Source: Palauibacter sp965207805 (GTDB lineage: Bacteria; Gemmatimonadota; Gemmatimonadetes; Palauibacterales; Palauibacteraceae). Taken from it: a DNA stretch of 64,000 bases. The stretch covers positions 2,852,001 to 2,916,000 of the forward strand of contig OZ242312.1 in the NCBI GenBank assembly GCA_965207805.1, read 5' to 3'. The notes beneath the pieces are model-generated. The model had not been told where the DNA came from. It did not search any database and worked only from the letters and a program-made list of their open reading frames with translations. Positions 49,945-59,679 of the stretch are shown here, in pieces. The translations under genes and the position numbers were made by a program. Position 1 is the stretch's first letter, and the number at the start of each line of letters is the position of its first letter.

Positions 49945-50472
49945 CTATGAGCCGCCGTCCCCGTCGCCGCCGCCGGGGAGGCCGATGGTCGCGATGCACT
50001 CGATCTCCACGCGCGCGTCCAGCACCAGGCCGCCCACCGCCAGCGCGCTGCGCGCCGGCCGGTCGTTGGGGAAGAACTCCATGTACGTGCGGCTCATGTC
50101 CCGGAAGTCCGCGATGTCGGCCAGGAAGACGGTGCACTTCACGACCTCGTCCAGCAACGAGCCGTAGCGCTCGAGCGTTTCCCCGATGTTTCGCATCGTC
50201 TGCTGCGTCTCGGGGATGATCCCGCCCTCGACGAGTCCCTCGCCGGGTACGGTCCCGAGCTTGCCGGAGAGGTAGAGGACGTTCCCGACCCGAACGGCCT
50301 CGGAGAAGGGCGAACCCGGCCGTCCGCCCAGGTACTCGACGGAGTGCATCATCGCGGCCATTTCGGCGTGTTCCTGCGCCGCGAGCGGCGTCGCGGGCAC
50401 GAGGGCCGTCCCGAACAGCGCGAGAGCCGCAGCGAGCGCCAGAGCCGTGGCGGGAAGCTGTTTCCTTGTCAT
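49945..50472 (-). CDS. Exported RidA/YjgF-family protein
   Basis: 175 residues. ATG 50472 has AAGGAGG six bases upstream. A signal peptide (about 8-32, ending PLAAQ) precedes a complete RidA domain: PFSEAVRVGNVLYLSGKLG, then QQTMRNIGETLERYG, DEVVKCTVFLADI and RSALAVGGLVLDARVEIECIA. The Arg of RSAL (where RidA binds the carboxylate of its substrate) is present. RidA enzymes deaminate reactive enamines or imines in the cytoplasm; this copy carries an export signal, so its substrate is probably periplasmic. It lies 14 bp after asnS. Confidence 0.83.
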   Translation of the reverse strand: MTRKQLPATALALAAALALFGTALVPATPLAAQEHAEMAAMMHSVEYLGGRPGSPFSEAVRVGNVLYLSGKLGTVPGEGLVEGGIIPETQQTMRNIGETLERYGSLLDEVVKCTVFLADIADFRDMSRTYMEFFPNDRPARSALAVGGLVLDARVEIECIATIGLPGGGDGDGGS

Positions 50473-50486
50473 CCGTCCTCCTTCGA

Positions 50487-51788
50487 TCATGGCGTGATGC
50501 GGGTCATCATCCGGGGGAACGCGATCGTCTCGCGCAGGTGATCGATCCCGCACATCCACGTCACCGTGCGCTCGACTCCCAATCCGAACCCGCTGTGTGT
50601 GAAGGTCCCGTATTTTCGGAGGTCCAGGTACCAGTCGTAGGACGCCTCCGGGAGCCCTTCCTCGCGGATGCGCGCGAGGAGCTTGTCGTGGTCGTCCTCC
50701 CGCTGGCTGCCGCCGATCACCTCGCCGTATCCCTCCGGCGCGAGCATGTCGTTGCACTTCACCGTGCGGGGATCCTCCGGGTTCTCCTTCATGTAGAAGG
50801 CCTTGACCCCCTTCGGATAGTCGAACACGAAGAGGGGCTTCTCCCGGCCCTCGACGAGCAGCGTCTCCGCCGTCGCGCCGAGATCCGAACCCCATTCGAT
50901 GTCGCTGCCCTTCGACTGCAGGAAGGCGACGGCGTCGGTGTAGCTGATCCGGTCGAACGGCCGCTGGATGGCCTCGAGTTTGGAGATGTCCCGGCCCAGC
51001 GCCTCGAGCTGATCGCGCTGGTTGTAGAGGACGCGCTTCACGATCCAGCAGATGAAGCGCTCCTGGAGCTCCATGTTCCCGTCGGAGTCGACCCAGGCGG
51101 CCTCGGGTTCCACCATCCAGAACTCGGTCAGGTGCCGGCGCGTCTTCGACTTCTCGGCCCGGAAGGTGGGGCCGAAGCAGTACACCTTGCCGAGCGCCGC
51201 CGCCGCGGCCTCCACGTAGAGTTGCCCCGTCTGCGCCAGGTAGGCGGTGCCGAGATCGAAGTACTCCGTCTCGAACAGGGTGCCCGCCGACTCGCCGATC
51301 GCGCCGGTGAGGATGGGGGTGTCGACGTGGACGAAGCCCTCGTGGTGGAGGAAGTCGTGGATCGCGCGGATGACTTCGTCCCGGATGCGCATGATCGCGA
51401 TCTGCCGCGCGCTCCGGAGCCAGAGGTGGCGGTTCTCCAGGAGAAAGTCGACGCCGTGCTCCTTGGGCTGGATCGGGAAGTCCGTCGACGGGCCCAGCAC
51501 CTCGAAGCCGGACCCGGTGAGTTCGACGCCGGAGGGGGCGCGGGCATCGGCGCGCACGACGCCCGTCACGGCGACGCAGGCCTCGTGCCCCACCGCGGTC
51601 AGCGGTTCCCATACCTCGGGCGGGATCTCGTTGCGGACGAAGACGCACTGGACCTCTTCCGTGCCGTCTCGCAGCACGAGAAAGGAAATCTTGCCGCTGG
51701 AGCGGAGGCGCCGGACCCAGCCGCGGAGACGGACTTCGTCCCCGATGCGGGCGGGCAAATCGCGTATGGTGACGGTGTGTTCAGACAT
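50487..51788 (-). CDS. asnS: Asparaginyl-tRNA synthetase
   Basis: 433 residues from ATG 51788. An OB-fold anticodon-binding domain (about 5-105) is followed by a class II catalytic core: GTLFETEYFDLGTAYLAQTG, motif 2 around GPTFRAEKSKTRRHLTEFW, and motif 3 FGLGVERTVTWM. The family words AEKSKTRRHLTEFWMVE separate AsnRS from AspRS. It charges tRNA-Asn. It lies 81 bp after recG on the same strand, with the RidA-like gene following. Confidence 0.93.
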   Translation of the reverse strand: MSEHTVTIRDLPARIGDEVRLRGWVRRLRSSGKISFLVLRDGTEEVQCVFVRNEIPPEVWEPLTAVGHEACVAVTGVVRADARAPSGVELTGSGFEVLGPSTDFPIQPKEHGVDFLLENRHLWLRSARQIAIMRIRDEVIRAIHDFLHHEGFVHVDTPILTGAIGESAGTLFETEYFDLGTAYLAQTGQLYVEAAAAALGKVYCFGPTFRAEKSKTRRHLTEFWMVEPEAAWVDSDGNMELQERFICWIVKRVLYNQRDQLEALGRDISKLEAIQRPFDRISYTDAVAFLQSKGSDIEWGSDLGATAETLLVEGREKPLFVFDYPKGVKAFYMKENPEDPRTVKCNDMLAPEGYGEVIGGSQREDDHDKLLARIREEGLPEASYDWYLDLRKYGTFTHSGFGLGVERTVTWMCGIDHLRETIAFPRMMTRITP

Positions 51789-51869
51789 GTGCGGCGACAA
51801 GTTGCGGCACCCTTCCGGACGGGGCAAACGCACGACCGGGCAAACGCAGCCGCCGAAGCGCCGGCCGGG

Positions 51870-54008
51870 TCAGCCGACGTGGTAGAGGGCCTCCCGCCGG
51901 GCATAACGGAGATCGAGTTCGTGGCGGAACCGGCGGTGGGCCGGCTTTGAGAGCCCGGGGTCCGCGTCGACGATGGCGCGGGCTCGTTGACGCGCGGCTT
52001 CCAGCAGGTCGAAGTCACGGTCGAGTTGCGCGAACCTCAGGAGCACGGCGCCGTGCTGTTCCTTGCCGAAGAGGTCGCCCTGTCCGCGGATCCTGAGATC
52101 TTCCTCGGCGAGTTCGAAGCCGTCGGTCTTCTTCTCGAAGGCGACGAGCCTCTCCGATGGCGTCTCGGAGGCGTGGAAGACGATGCAGTAGGACTGCTCG
52201 GCGCCCCGCCCGACGCGTCCCCGCAGCTGATGGAGCTGGGCGAGGCCGAAACGCTCGGCGTCCTCGATCACCATCACGGTCGCGTTGGGGACGTCGATGC
52301 CCACCTCGATGACGGTGGTCGCGACGAGGAGGCTCGTGTCGCCCGCCAGGAAGCTCCGCATCGTGTCGTCCTTCTCCGCGGAGGAGAGGCGTCCGTGCAG
52401 GAGCCGCACCGTGACGTCCGGGAAGCGGGCCTGGAGCTGCTCGAACATGACCGTGGCGGCGCGGGCCTCGAGGGCCTCGGACTCCTCGACGAGAGGATAG
52501 ATGACGTACGCCTGGCGGCCCGCCGCGAGCTGGTCGCCGAGGAAGTCGAACGCGGCATCGCGGCTTTCGGGGCCGCGCACGGCGGTCCGGATCGGCTGTC
52601 GGCCGGGGGGGAGTTCGTCGATGATCGAGAGGTCGAGGTCGCCGTAGAGGACGAGGGCGAGGCTGCGGGGGATCGGCGTCGCGGACATCACGAGGGCGTC
52701 GGGGGCCTCGCCGCTCTCGCGGAGCCGGCGCCGCTGTTCCACGCCGAAGCGGTGCTGTTCGTCGATGACGACGAGCCCCGGGGCCGCGAAGTCGACGCCT
52801 TCCTGGATCAGGGCGTGCGTCCCGACGATGAGGCGGGCGTCGCCGGCCGCGATCCGCTCCAGGGCCTGCCGTCGCGCCTTCCCCGTGACGGCGCCGGTCA
52901 GGAGTTCGGGCTCCACGCCGAGCGGGCCGAGCATCTTGTCGAACGTGCGCCGGTGCTGCTCCGCCAGCAGTTCCGTCGGGGCCATGATCGCCGCCTGCCG
53001 CCCCGCCTCGATCGCCTTGAGCATGGCGAGCGCGGCGACGACCGTCTTCCCGCTCCCCACATCCCCCTGCAGCAAGCGGTTCATCGGCGCGGGCCGGGCC
53101 ATGTCGGCTTCGATCTCCGACCAGACGCGGCGCTGGGCCGCCGTGAGTTCGAAGGGGAGGGCCTTCAGGAGCGAGCGGGTGAGCGTGGCCGGGGCGTCGA
53201 AGGCCCTGCCCCGGAGCTCGTGGCGGAGACGCGCCCGGGCACGGGCGTGGAGAAGTTGGAGAAAGAAGAGTTCCTCGAAGGCGAGGCGCCGCTGGCAGCG
53301 CTCGACCCGGGCGACGGCGGACGGGCGGTGCAGCGTGCGCAGCGCCTCCGCGAGCCGGGGGAGGGAGAGTTCCTCGAGCCAGTCGCCCGGAATCGGGTCT
53401 TCGTCCCCCAGGTCGGAGAGAAGACGGGAGAGGTTCAGTTCGATGACGGCGCGGATCTGCCGGTGCGTGAGCCCCTCGGTGGCGGGATAGACGGGAAACA
53501 CCCGCCCCGCAGCGGGACGCTCCCCGCGCTCCCCCGAGGGCGCCGACCGTTTGGCGGAGCTGTCTCCGGAGGCGCCGCTCTCGTCGGAGGCTCGGGCCAG
53601 CACGATGTGTTCGCGCGGCTGGAGCTGCCGGCCGTGGTAGAAGCGCACGGGTCCGGAGGCGAGCAACAGGTCGCCCTTGTCGATCGTGCGGTCGAGCCAC
53701 GGGCGTCCCGGCCAGGCACATTCGATGTGGCCGCTCCCGTCGCGGAGCACGGCCCGGAAGACGCGCAGCCGGCGGCGCGTGGGGATGACGCCCTTCGAGA
53801 CCACGCGCCCGATGACCGTCGCATCCTGGCCGACCTTCAACTCGGAGATCGCGTCGACCGTGGTCGCATCCTCGTACCGGTACGGGAGGTGGTAGAGCAG
53901 GTCCTGCCCGGTATGAACGTCGAGTTTCGCGAAGCGCTCCGCCCGCCGGGGGCCCACCCCCTTCAGGTACTGCACGGATCCCCGCAGGATGGAGCGCCCG
54001 GCCGTCAC
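51870..54008 (-). CDS. recG: ATP-dependent DNA helicase RecG
   Basis: 712 residues, the normal size. Wedge/OB domain at about 50-150 after the KGVGPRRAERF segment; helicase motifs follow: Walker A GDVGSGKT, DEQH-type Walker B VIDEQHRFGV, SATPIPRS (motif III), and RGRVGRG (motif VI) with DLFGKEQHG near the end. RecG remodels stalled forks and branched DNA. The start lies 4 bp after ftsY, so the two are probably co-transcribed. Confidence 0.94.
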   Translation of the reverse strand: MTAGRSILRGSVQYLKGVGPRRAERFAKLDVHTGQDLLYHLPYRYEDATTVDAISELKVGQDATVIGRVVSKGVIPTRRRLRVFRAVLRDGSGHIECAWPGRPWLDRTIDKGDLLLASGPVRFYHGRQLQPREHIVLARASDESGASGDSSAKRSAPSGERGERPAAGRVFPVYPATEGLTHRQIRAVIELNLSRLLSDLGDEDPIPGDWLEELSLPRLAEALRTLHRPSAVARVERCQRRLAFEELFFLQLLHARARARLRHELRGRAFDAPATLTRSLLKALPFELTAAQRRVWSEIEADMARPAPMNRLLQGDVGSGKTVVAALAMLKAIEAGRQAAIMAPTELLAEQHRRTFDKMLGPLGVEPELLTGAVTGKARRQALERIAAGDARLIVGTHALIQEGVDFAAPGLVVIDEQHRFGVEQRRRLRESGEAPDALVMSATPIPRSLALVLYGDLDLSIIDELPPGRQPIRTAVRGPESRDAAFDFLGDQLAAGRQAYVIYPLVEESEALEARAATVMFEQLQARFPDVTVRLLHGRLSSAEKDDTMRSFLAGDTSLLVATTVIEVGIDVPNATVMVIEDAERFGLAQLHQLRGRVGRGAEQSYCIVFHASETPSERLVAFEKKTDGFELAEEDLRIRGQGDLFGKEQHGAVLLRFAQLDRDFDLLEAARQRARAIVDADPGLSKPAHRRFRHELDLRYARREALYHVG

Positions 54009-54012
54009 GCGA

Positions 54013-54954
54013 TCACGGCTCCGGCGCGAGAATCTTGTCGAGATACCGGTCGGGCGAGAACTCCTCGAGGTCCTCCGGGGACTCCCCCACTCCGAGAAAG
54101 CGGACCGGGACGGAAAGTTCCCGCACGACGGAGACCACGGTGCCGGCGCGCGCCGTGCTGTCGAACTTCGCGAGCACGAGGCCCGTGAGGTCGAGCGACG
54201 CCCCGAACTGTCGCGCCTGGTTCATCACGTTCTGTCCGGAGGTGGCGTCGACGACCAGCAGCCGCTCGTACGGCGCGCCCTCCACCTGTCGGCCGAGCAC
54301 TCGATCGATCTTGACCAGTTCGCGCATCAGATCGTCCTGCGTATGGAGCCGGCCGGCGGTGTCGACCAGCACCCAGGCGGCATCCCGCGCGCGCGCCGCC
54401 GCCACCGCGTCAAACGCCACGGAGGCCGGGTCCGCTCCGGGCGTGCCCCCGACGAAATCGGTCTGCAGCCGTTCCGCCCACGCCCGGAGCTGCTCCTGCG
54501 CCCCCGCCCGGAACGTGTCCGCCGCCGCGAGCAGCACGCGGCCGCCGCCGGCCTGCAGGCGTTTGGCAAGCTTCGCGGCGGTCGTCGTCTTCCCTACGCC
54601 GTTCACGCCCACGAGGAGGAGGACGCCCGGCCCGTCGCCGCGCGGAGGCGGGCCGGCGAGCGACGCGCCGGAGGTAGGCCCGGCGGCGGCCAGCGTCTCG
54701 GTGAGTCGGGCCCTCAGCGTGTCCCGCAGGTCGTCCTCCGTCGCGACCGCGCCGCGGTTCGCCGCCCGCTCGAGCGCTTCGACGAGTTCGAGCGTGGTGT
54801 CGACCCCGAAGTCCGCCTCGAGCAGGACTTCCTCCAGGCGCTCGATGGCGGCGCCGTCGAGCCCTCCGTCGACGAGCGTGTTCACGTCCGTGAGCGCGAA
54901 GTCGACGATCCGCCGCCACAGGCCGCGTTTCGGGCGGCGGAGAGTTCCGGTCAC
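54013..54954 (-). CDS. ftsY: Signal recognition particle receptor FtsY
   Basis: 313 residues. An N-domain helical bundle (about 15-95) is followed by the G domain: GVNGVGKTTT (116-125), a DTFRAGAQEQL stretch, DTAGR, and TKFD-like AKFDSTARAG, all needed for SRP-GTPase function. The long acidic A-domain seen in E. coli is absent, as in many bacteria. It docks SRP-ribosome complexes at the membrane. The GTG start at 54954 overlaps the VWA gene stop (GTGA). Confidence 0.94.
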   Translation of the reverse strand: MTGTLRRPKRGLWRRIVDFALTDVNTLVDGGLDGAAIERLEEVLLEADFGVDTTLELVEALERAANRGAVATEDDLRDTLRARLTETLAAAGPTSGASLAGPPPRGDGPGVLLLVGVNGVGKTTTAAKLAKRLQAGGGRVLLAAADTFRAGAQEQLRAWAERLQTDFVGGTPGADPASVAFDAVAAARARDAAWVLVDTAGRLHTQDDLMRELVKIDRVLGRQVEGAPYERLLVVDATSGQNVMNQARQFGASLDLTGLVLAKFDSTARAGTVVSVVRELSVPVRFLGVGESPEDLEEFSPDRYLDKILAPEP

Positions 54955-56906
54955 CGGAGGCCGATCCGGTGCCGCCACACCCACTCCCCGCACAGCAGCA
55001 GAACCGCGAGGAGGAACGGCCACACGGGCCGGGGCGAGCGGACCTCGACCGGCGCGCGGGGAGAGGGCTGCGCTCCGATGGCCAGCGGTTCGGACGGGGG
55101 ACCGGGGAGAAACTCGCGCGGATCGGGCTCGACAGCGACGGGCCGGCGGAGTTCGACGGACCCCTCGGGGCCGGTCGCCGTCACGATCACGTCGTAGCGA
55201 CCGGGGGGGAGACCGGGACCGACGAGTTCGGCGGGCGGGTCCGCCACGGAGTCGCTCCACACCTCCGCGCCCGTCTCATCGAGCAGTTGGACCTTGAGGT
55301 CGGAGGATCCGGGACGGATGCGCCACACATGCGGTTCGCCGGGCGCTGGCGTCCGCGCCAGCGAGGCGAGCCGGGGTGTCGCGTCCTCGACGAGCCAGCC
55401 GACGATACCGCTGAACACGCCCTCGTAGACCCGGCGGGGCTCGTTCCCCCGCAACGACCAGCGCCACCAGTCGGAAGCCGCGGAAAGCGCCCACCGGCGC
55501 GTCCCATCTTCGCCCGCCGTGAGGAGCGGCCTTCCCTCACCGCGCCGGTTCCGGCTCGCGTTGATCACCGACCATCTCCCCGCCGGCTCCACGGCATAAA
55601 GTTCGCGGACCGGGGGCAGAAGATCCAGGTCGGCCTCGGCGAGTAGCGCCGCCGAAGGGCTCGCGGGCACCGGCCCGGCGGGATACCACTCCCCTAGCAG
55701 GGGGCCCGTGACGCGGGCGCCCACCCCCGGCACGTCACCCGGCCCCCCGGCGAAGAAGAGCGTCCGCGCGTGCGTCCTCAGCGCGCCGGCCAGCCACGGC
55801 GGGAGATCGTCCGGCGAGGCATGGACGGCGAGCAGCCGCGCGCCCCGTACCGCTTCGCGCACCCGCGATGCCTCGACGATGCGGGGACCGGCGCCCATCT
55901 CCAGAAAACGGTCATCCGCCAGGCGCAGGTAGCCGCGCGCTCCCCCCAGGACGAGCCGGTCGAGGGCGGGGACGATGAAACGCGCCTCCCAGTCGGGGGC
56001 CAGCGACACGAGCACGGCCCCGGCGGAGGACTCGGAGACCTCGATCCACGCGCCGGTCCGGTCGGAGACGCCGAAGGGATCCGGCGGATCGACGAGCACG
56101 GCTTCATAGCGGCGCCAGGCGGGTTGGGCGCCTTCGTCCCGCGGTACGAAGGTGATTTCAGCGCGACCTGTCCGTCCGGCAGCGGGGCGGGGCGCCCGCA
56201 CGGTCGCGACGACGGTTCCCTCGCGTTCGAGCTGGAAACTCACGCTGTCGGGCAGCCCGCCTCCGCCGCCCGATCCCCGGCCGGCGTGGAACTCGAGCGT
56301 GGCGCGGACGGTATCGCCGGCTCGGGCCCGCTCGGGCGCTCGCAGGGCTGCGAGCGCGACCCGGGGTTCGATGGCGGCGACGCGGAGTTCACGGACCCCG
56401 AGTCCCAGACCGGCGGCCGCCTCACGGGCGGCGTCACGATCCGTCAGTTCGCCGTCGGTGAGCACCCAGACGCTGTCGGCTCCGCCCAGGCGCGCGGCCT
56501 GCAGGGCTGGTTCGAGCCGGCTCGCGTCGTGCGACGCGCCGAGCGTGTCCAGCGAATCGAGTCGGGCGGGGACGGGGCGGTCGCCAAACAGGTAGATCCG
56601 GTCGGGGGCGAGTGTAGGCAGAAGCGCCAGGGCCGAGTCGAGCCGCGTCCCCCCTCCGGGTTCTCCGGCGCGGACCGGGAGCGTCATGCTGCGCGAGATG
56701 TCGAGTAGCACGACGCGTTCGGGCACTCCGACGCCGCCACCGCGCAACGCGGGCAGCGCGAGCGCGCCCAGGATGAGGAAGAGGGCCGCCGCCCGGACGG
56801 CGGCGGGACCGGTGCGCCCCGCGACACGTTCCTCGCGCGTGCCATAGGCCCAGCCGGCGAGCGCGACTGCGCCAAGCGCGACGAGAAGCCAGAGGCCGGG
56901 GCTCAA
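54951..56906 (-). CDS. Membrane protein with VWA-like domain
   Basis: 651 residues. Two N-terminal membrane segments (about 4-20 and 36-54) lead to a von Willebrand A-like domain with a MIDAS-like D69-I-S-R-S73 and VWVLTDGELTDRDAA. A long beta-rich exported region follows and one membrane segment lies near the C-terminus (about 630-646). The layout matches the BatA/'glutamine amidotransferase-like' VWA proteins, which often act with AAA chaperones; none is nearby. It lies between the M23 peptidase and ftsY genes with 4-bp overlaps on both sides, suggesting shared expression with cell-envelope genes. Confidence 0.7.
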   Translation of the reverse strand: MSPGLWLLVALGAVALAGWAYGTREERVAGRTGPAAVRAAALFLILGALALPALRGGGVGVPERVVLLDISRSMTLPVRAGEPGGGTRLDSALALLPTLAPDRIYLFGDRPVPARLDSLDTLGASHDASRLEPALQAARLGGADSVWVLTDGELTDRDAAREAAAGLGLGVRELRVAAIEPRVALAALRAPERARAGDTVRATLEFHAGRGSGGGGGLPDSVSFQLEREGTVVATVRAPRPAAGRTGRAEITFVPRDEGAQPAWRRYEAVLVDPPDPFGVSDRTGAWIEVSESSAGAVLVSLAPDWEARFIVPALDRLVLGGARGYLRLADDRFLEMGAGPRIVEASRVREAVRGARLLAVHASPDDLPPWLAGALRTHARTLFFAGGPGDVPGVGARVTGPLLGEWYPAGPVPASPSAALLAEADLDLLPPVRELYAVEPAGRWSVINASRNRRGEGRPLLTAGEDGTRRWALSAASDWWRWSLRGNEPRRVYEGVFSGIVGWLVEDATPRLASLARTPAPGEPHVWRIRPGSSDLKVQLLDETGAEVWSDSVADPPAELVGPGLPPGRYDVIVTATGPEGSVELRRPVAVEPDPREFLPGPPSEPLAIGAQPSPRAPVEVRSPRPVWPFLLAVLLLCGEWVWRHRIGLR

Positions 56907-58186
56907 TCCTGTGTGCGGCGAGCGCGCTGCGTGGGATGGACGGGCATCGGAAGGCTTCGCAACCGCGCGAGCATGACATTCTGAACCGCCGCAAACCGCT
57001 CGCGCAGTTCAGCGGGGATCGGCTCGGCCCCGGGCAGCTGCAGACGGGCCGGGTTCACCTGCGCGCCGTTACGCAGAAACTCGTAGTGAAGATGGGGCGC
57101 GGTCGCGAGACCGGTGTCGCCCACGTACCCGATGACCTGCCCCTGTTCCACCTGAGTCCCGGTCGCCACGCCGCGCGCGACGTTGGTCAGGTGCGCATAT
57201 CGCGTGCGGATATTGTTCGCGTGGCGAATCTCGACGGCGTTCCCGTAGTTCCCCCACCACCCTGCCCGAGTCACGCGTCCGGCTCCCGTCGCGCGCACGG
57301 GCGTGCCTCGCGGCGCTCCGTAGTCGACGCCGAGATGCGGTCGAGTACGCCGAAGCACCGGGTGGAACCGCCTGAGGTTGAAACCGCTCGTCACACGGAC
57401 GATGTCCAGCGGCGCGAGCAGAAACTGGCCCCTGAGAGCTTCGCCCGCTTCGTCGTAGTACTCCACACGATCGGCCGCGGCATGCTCGAATCGCACTCCC
57501 GTGAGGACCCGCCGGTCGTTCCGGAAATCCACGGCGAGCACCCTCGCGTCCCGCACGGATCCATCCGGCCGCACGTCGCGCTCGATGAGAAGCCGGTATG
57601 CATCGTTCCGCCGCAGATCCCGCCAGAAGTCGATCTGCCACGCGAAGACCTGCGCGATCCGGTACGCCACGTCGAAGCGTCCCGCGTCGTCCAGCGCCTC
57701 CACGTCGCCCGACAACTCCGCGTCGAACAGGTTCGACTGGATGAGACCCGCAAGGAGAAGCGTGTCTCGTACGACTTGTACGGAGTCAAGCCGGGCCAGC
57801 CACAACGGCGCAGCTTCGCCGTCGGACCACAGGTGGAGGACGCGGTCGGGGTCGAGGTCGACGCGGATGCGCGCCGGAGACTCACCGGGTCTACGCACGA
57901 AATGAATCGCGACCCCGGGTCGCAGCCGGCGCGGACTCTCGAATTCGCCCATCGCCTCCGCGATGGCGTGCGTCGCCGCGGGACCCAGGCCATGGTCCTC
58001 GAATACGTCCCCCAGCGTCTCGCCCCGCCGCAGACGATGCACCAGCGTGATGGGCGCAGGCGGCGTCGGTACTTCGACGACCTTGACGTCCTCCGTCCGC
58101 TCGGCCCGGGGGCCGAACGCGGCCCAACCGAGGACGAGAACCCCCGCGAGAGCGAATCCCGCCGCAGTAGCAAGTCTTGTTCTCAA
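56903..58186 (-). CDS. M23-family peptidoglycan endopeptidase with LysM-like N-terminus
   Basis: 427 residues: an N-terminal membrane/signal segment (about 5-24), a LysM/OapA-like segment (about 46-95, VHRLRRGETLGDVF), a helical linker, and a C-terminal lysostaphin-type peptidase with His284 and Asp288 (HLGVD) and HLH at 365-367. All zinc ligands are present, unlike EnvC/NlpD-type degenerate activators. It should cut cross-links in peptidoglycan. It sits directly after ftsZ and overlaps the VWA gene, so a role in septal wall splitting is likely. Confidence 0.85.
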   Translation of the reverse strand: MRTRLATAAGFALAGVLVLGWAAFGPRAERTEDVKVVEVPTPPAPITLVHRLRRGETLGDVFEDHGLGPAATHAIAEAMGEFESPRRLRPGVAIHFVRRPGESPARIRVDLDPDRVLHLWSDGEAAPLWLARLDSVQVVRDTLLLAGLIQSNLFDAELSGDVEALDDAGRFDVAYRIAQVFAWQIDFWRDLRRNDAYRLLIERDVRPDGSVRDARVLAVDFRNDRRVLTGVRFEHAAADRVEYYDEAGEALRGQFLLAPLDIVRVTSGFNLRRFHPVLRRTRPHLGVDYGAPRGTPVRATGAGRVTRAGWWGNYGNAVEIRHANNIRTRYAHLTNVARGVATGTQVEQGQVIGYVGDTGLATAPHLHYEFLRNGAQVNPARLQLPGAEPIPAELRERFAAVQNVMLARLRSLPMPVHPTQRARRTQD

Positions 58187-58192
58187 GCGTGC

Positions 58193-59662
58193 TCAGTCCA
58201 TCTGTCGCCGAATGAAGGTCGGGATCTCGAGATCCTCGAACTCGACGCGTGCATCGGTCCACGAATCGCTGTCCGGCACTTCGGACTCCACGTCGGGCGC
58301 CGCTTCTTCCGCCGCGGGATCCGGTGTCGCCGGTTCGGCTTCGTACCCCAGCCCTTCGCGCATCGATCCTTCCGGCGCCGGCGGGTCGAGCGCCGGTTCC
58401 GGCTCCGGTGCCGGCTCCGGCTCCGGCGCGGATTCGGCTGCGGCCTCGGGCCGCGGCTCAAGTACGGGCTCGGCCGTCGGCTGCTCGGCCGCGAGCGCCT
58501 CGAACGCGATGCCCGCCTGCTTCACTTCCAGGGGAGGTTCGACGGGTTCGGGCTCCGGTTGCGCCGACGGCGCCGAACGATCGTCGAACACGCCCGGGCG
58601 CTCGTACTTCGAGCCGATGACCACCGGGGTCGCGCGAGGCAGGGGCGACGGCTTGCTCGCGGGGATCACCCTCTCCGCCACCGGCGCCGGCCCGTCTTCC
58701 TCCATATCTCCGAAGCCCGTCGCAATCACCGTCACGCGGATCTTGCCCTCGAGCTGCGGATCGTGCACGACTCCGAAGATCATCTCGCCCTCGTCGCCGG
58801 CAGCCTCCTGAATGATCGAGTTGGCCGTCGTGACCTCATCGATCGTCAGGTCCGGACCGCCGCTGATGTTGACGAGAACCCCCGTCGCGCCGTTGATGGA
58901 TACGTTGTCGAGGAGGGGCGAGCAAATGGCCTGCTGCGCCGCCTCCACGGCGCGGTCTTCGCCCGTCGCGGTACCGGTTCCCATGAGGGCGGCCCCGCGG
59001 TTCGACATGACCGTGCGGACGTCCGCGAAGTCCACGTTCACCTCACCGGTCACGGAGATCAGGTCGGAGATCCCCTGGGTCGCCTGGAGGAGTACCTCGT
59101 CCGCCTTCTTCAGCGCCTGGCGGAACGTCATCTCCTTTCCCACGACCGCGAGCAGACGCTCGTTCGGCACGACGATCATCGTGTCCACCGTGCGCCGAAG
59201 CTCCCGCAGCCCGATCTCGGCGTACCGCATCCTCTTCTTGCCCTCGAAGTGGAACGGGCGGGTCACGATCGCGATGCAGAGCGACCCCATTTCCCGCGCC
59301 ATGCCGCCGATGATCGGAGCCGCGCCCGTGCCCGTGCCTCCGCCCATCCCCGCCGTGACGAAGACGAGATCCGCACCCTCGATCGCCGATCGTATCTCTT
59401 CGGCGCTCTCGGACATCGCCTGCCGTCCGATCTCGGGACGTGCGCCGGCCCCCAGGCCTCGCGTGAGTTCCTTCCCGATCTGGACTCGCAGGTGGGCGCC
59501 GGATTCCTTCAGCGCCTGGGCGTCGGTATTGACCGCGATGAACTCCACGCCATCGAGTTCCTCGTCGATCATGCGGTTGACCGCGTTGCCGCCGGCGCCA
59601 CCCACGCCGACGACCTTCATTTTTGCGTTACGCACGCCGTTTTCGTCAAACGCAAAGACCAT
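58193..59662 (-). CDS. ftsZ: Cell division GTPase FtsZ
   Basis: 489 residues from ATG 59662 with GGAGGGG just upstream. The GTPase domain has GVGGAGGNAVNRM (19-31) and the tubulin signature GGGTGTG (107-113); the T7 loop NVDFADVRTVM is intact. The C-terminal linker is long (about 320-475) and rich in Pro and Glu. The end DLEIPTFIRRQMD is the conserved tail that binds FtsA and other partners. FtsZ polymerises into the division ring. It follows ftsA by 17 bp. Confidence 0.96.
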   Translation of the reverse strand: MVFAFDENGVRNAKMKVVGVGGAGGNAVNRMIDEELDGVEFIAVNTDAQALKESGAHLRVQIGKELTRGLGAGARPEIGRQAMSESAEEIRSAIEGADLVFVTAGMGGGTGTGAAPIIGGMAREMGSLCIAIVTRPFHFEGKKRMRYAEIGLRELRRTVDTMIVVPNERLLAVVGKEMTFRQALKKADEVLLQATQGISDLISVTGEVNVDFADVRTVMSNRGAALMGTGTATGEDRAVEAAQQAICSPLLDNVSINGATGVLVNISGGPDLTIDEVTTANSIIQEAAGDEGEMIFGVVHDPQLEGKIRVTVIATGFGDMEEDGPAPVAERVIPASKPSPLPRATPVVIGSKYERPGVFDDRSAPSAQPEPEPVEPPLEVKQAGIAFEALAAEQPTAEPVLEPRPEAAAESAPEPEPAPEPEPALDPPAPEGSMREGLGYEAEPATPDPAAEEAAPDVESEVPDSDSWTDARVEFEDLEIPTFIRRQMD

Positions 59663-59679
59663 GTGTCCCCTCCCTCCCA

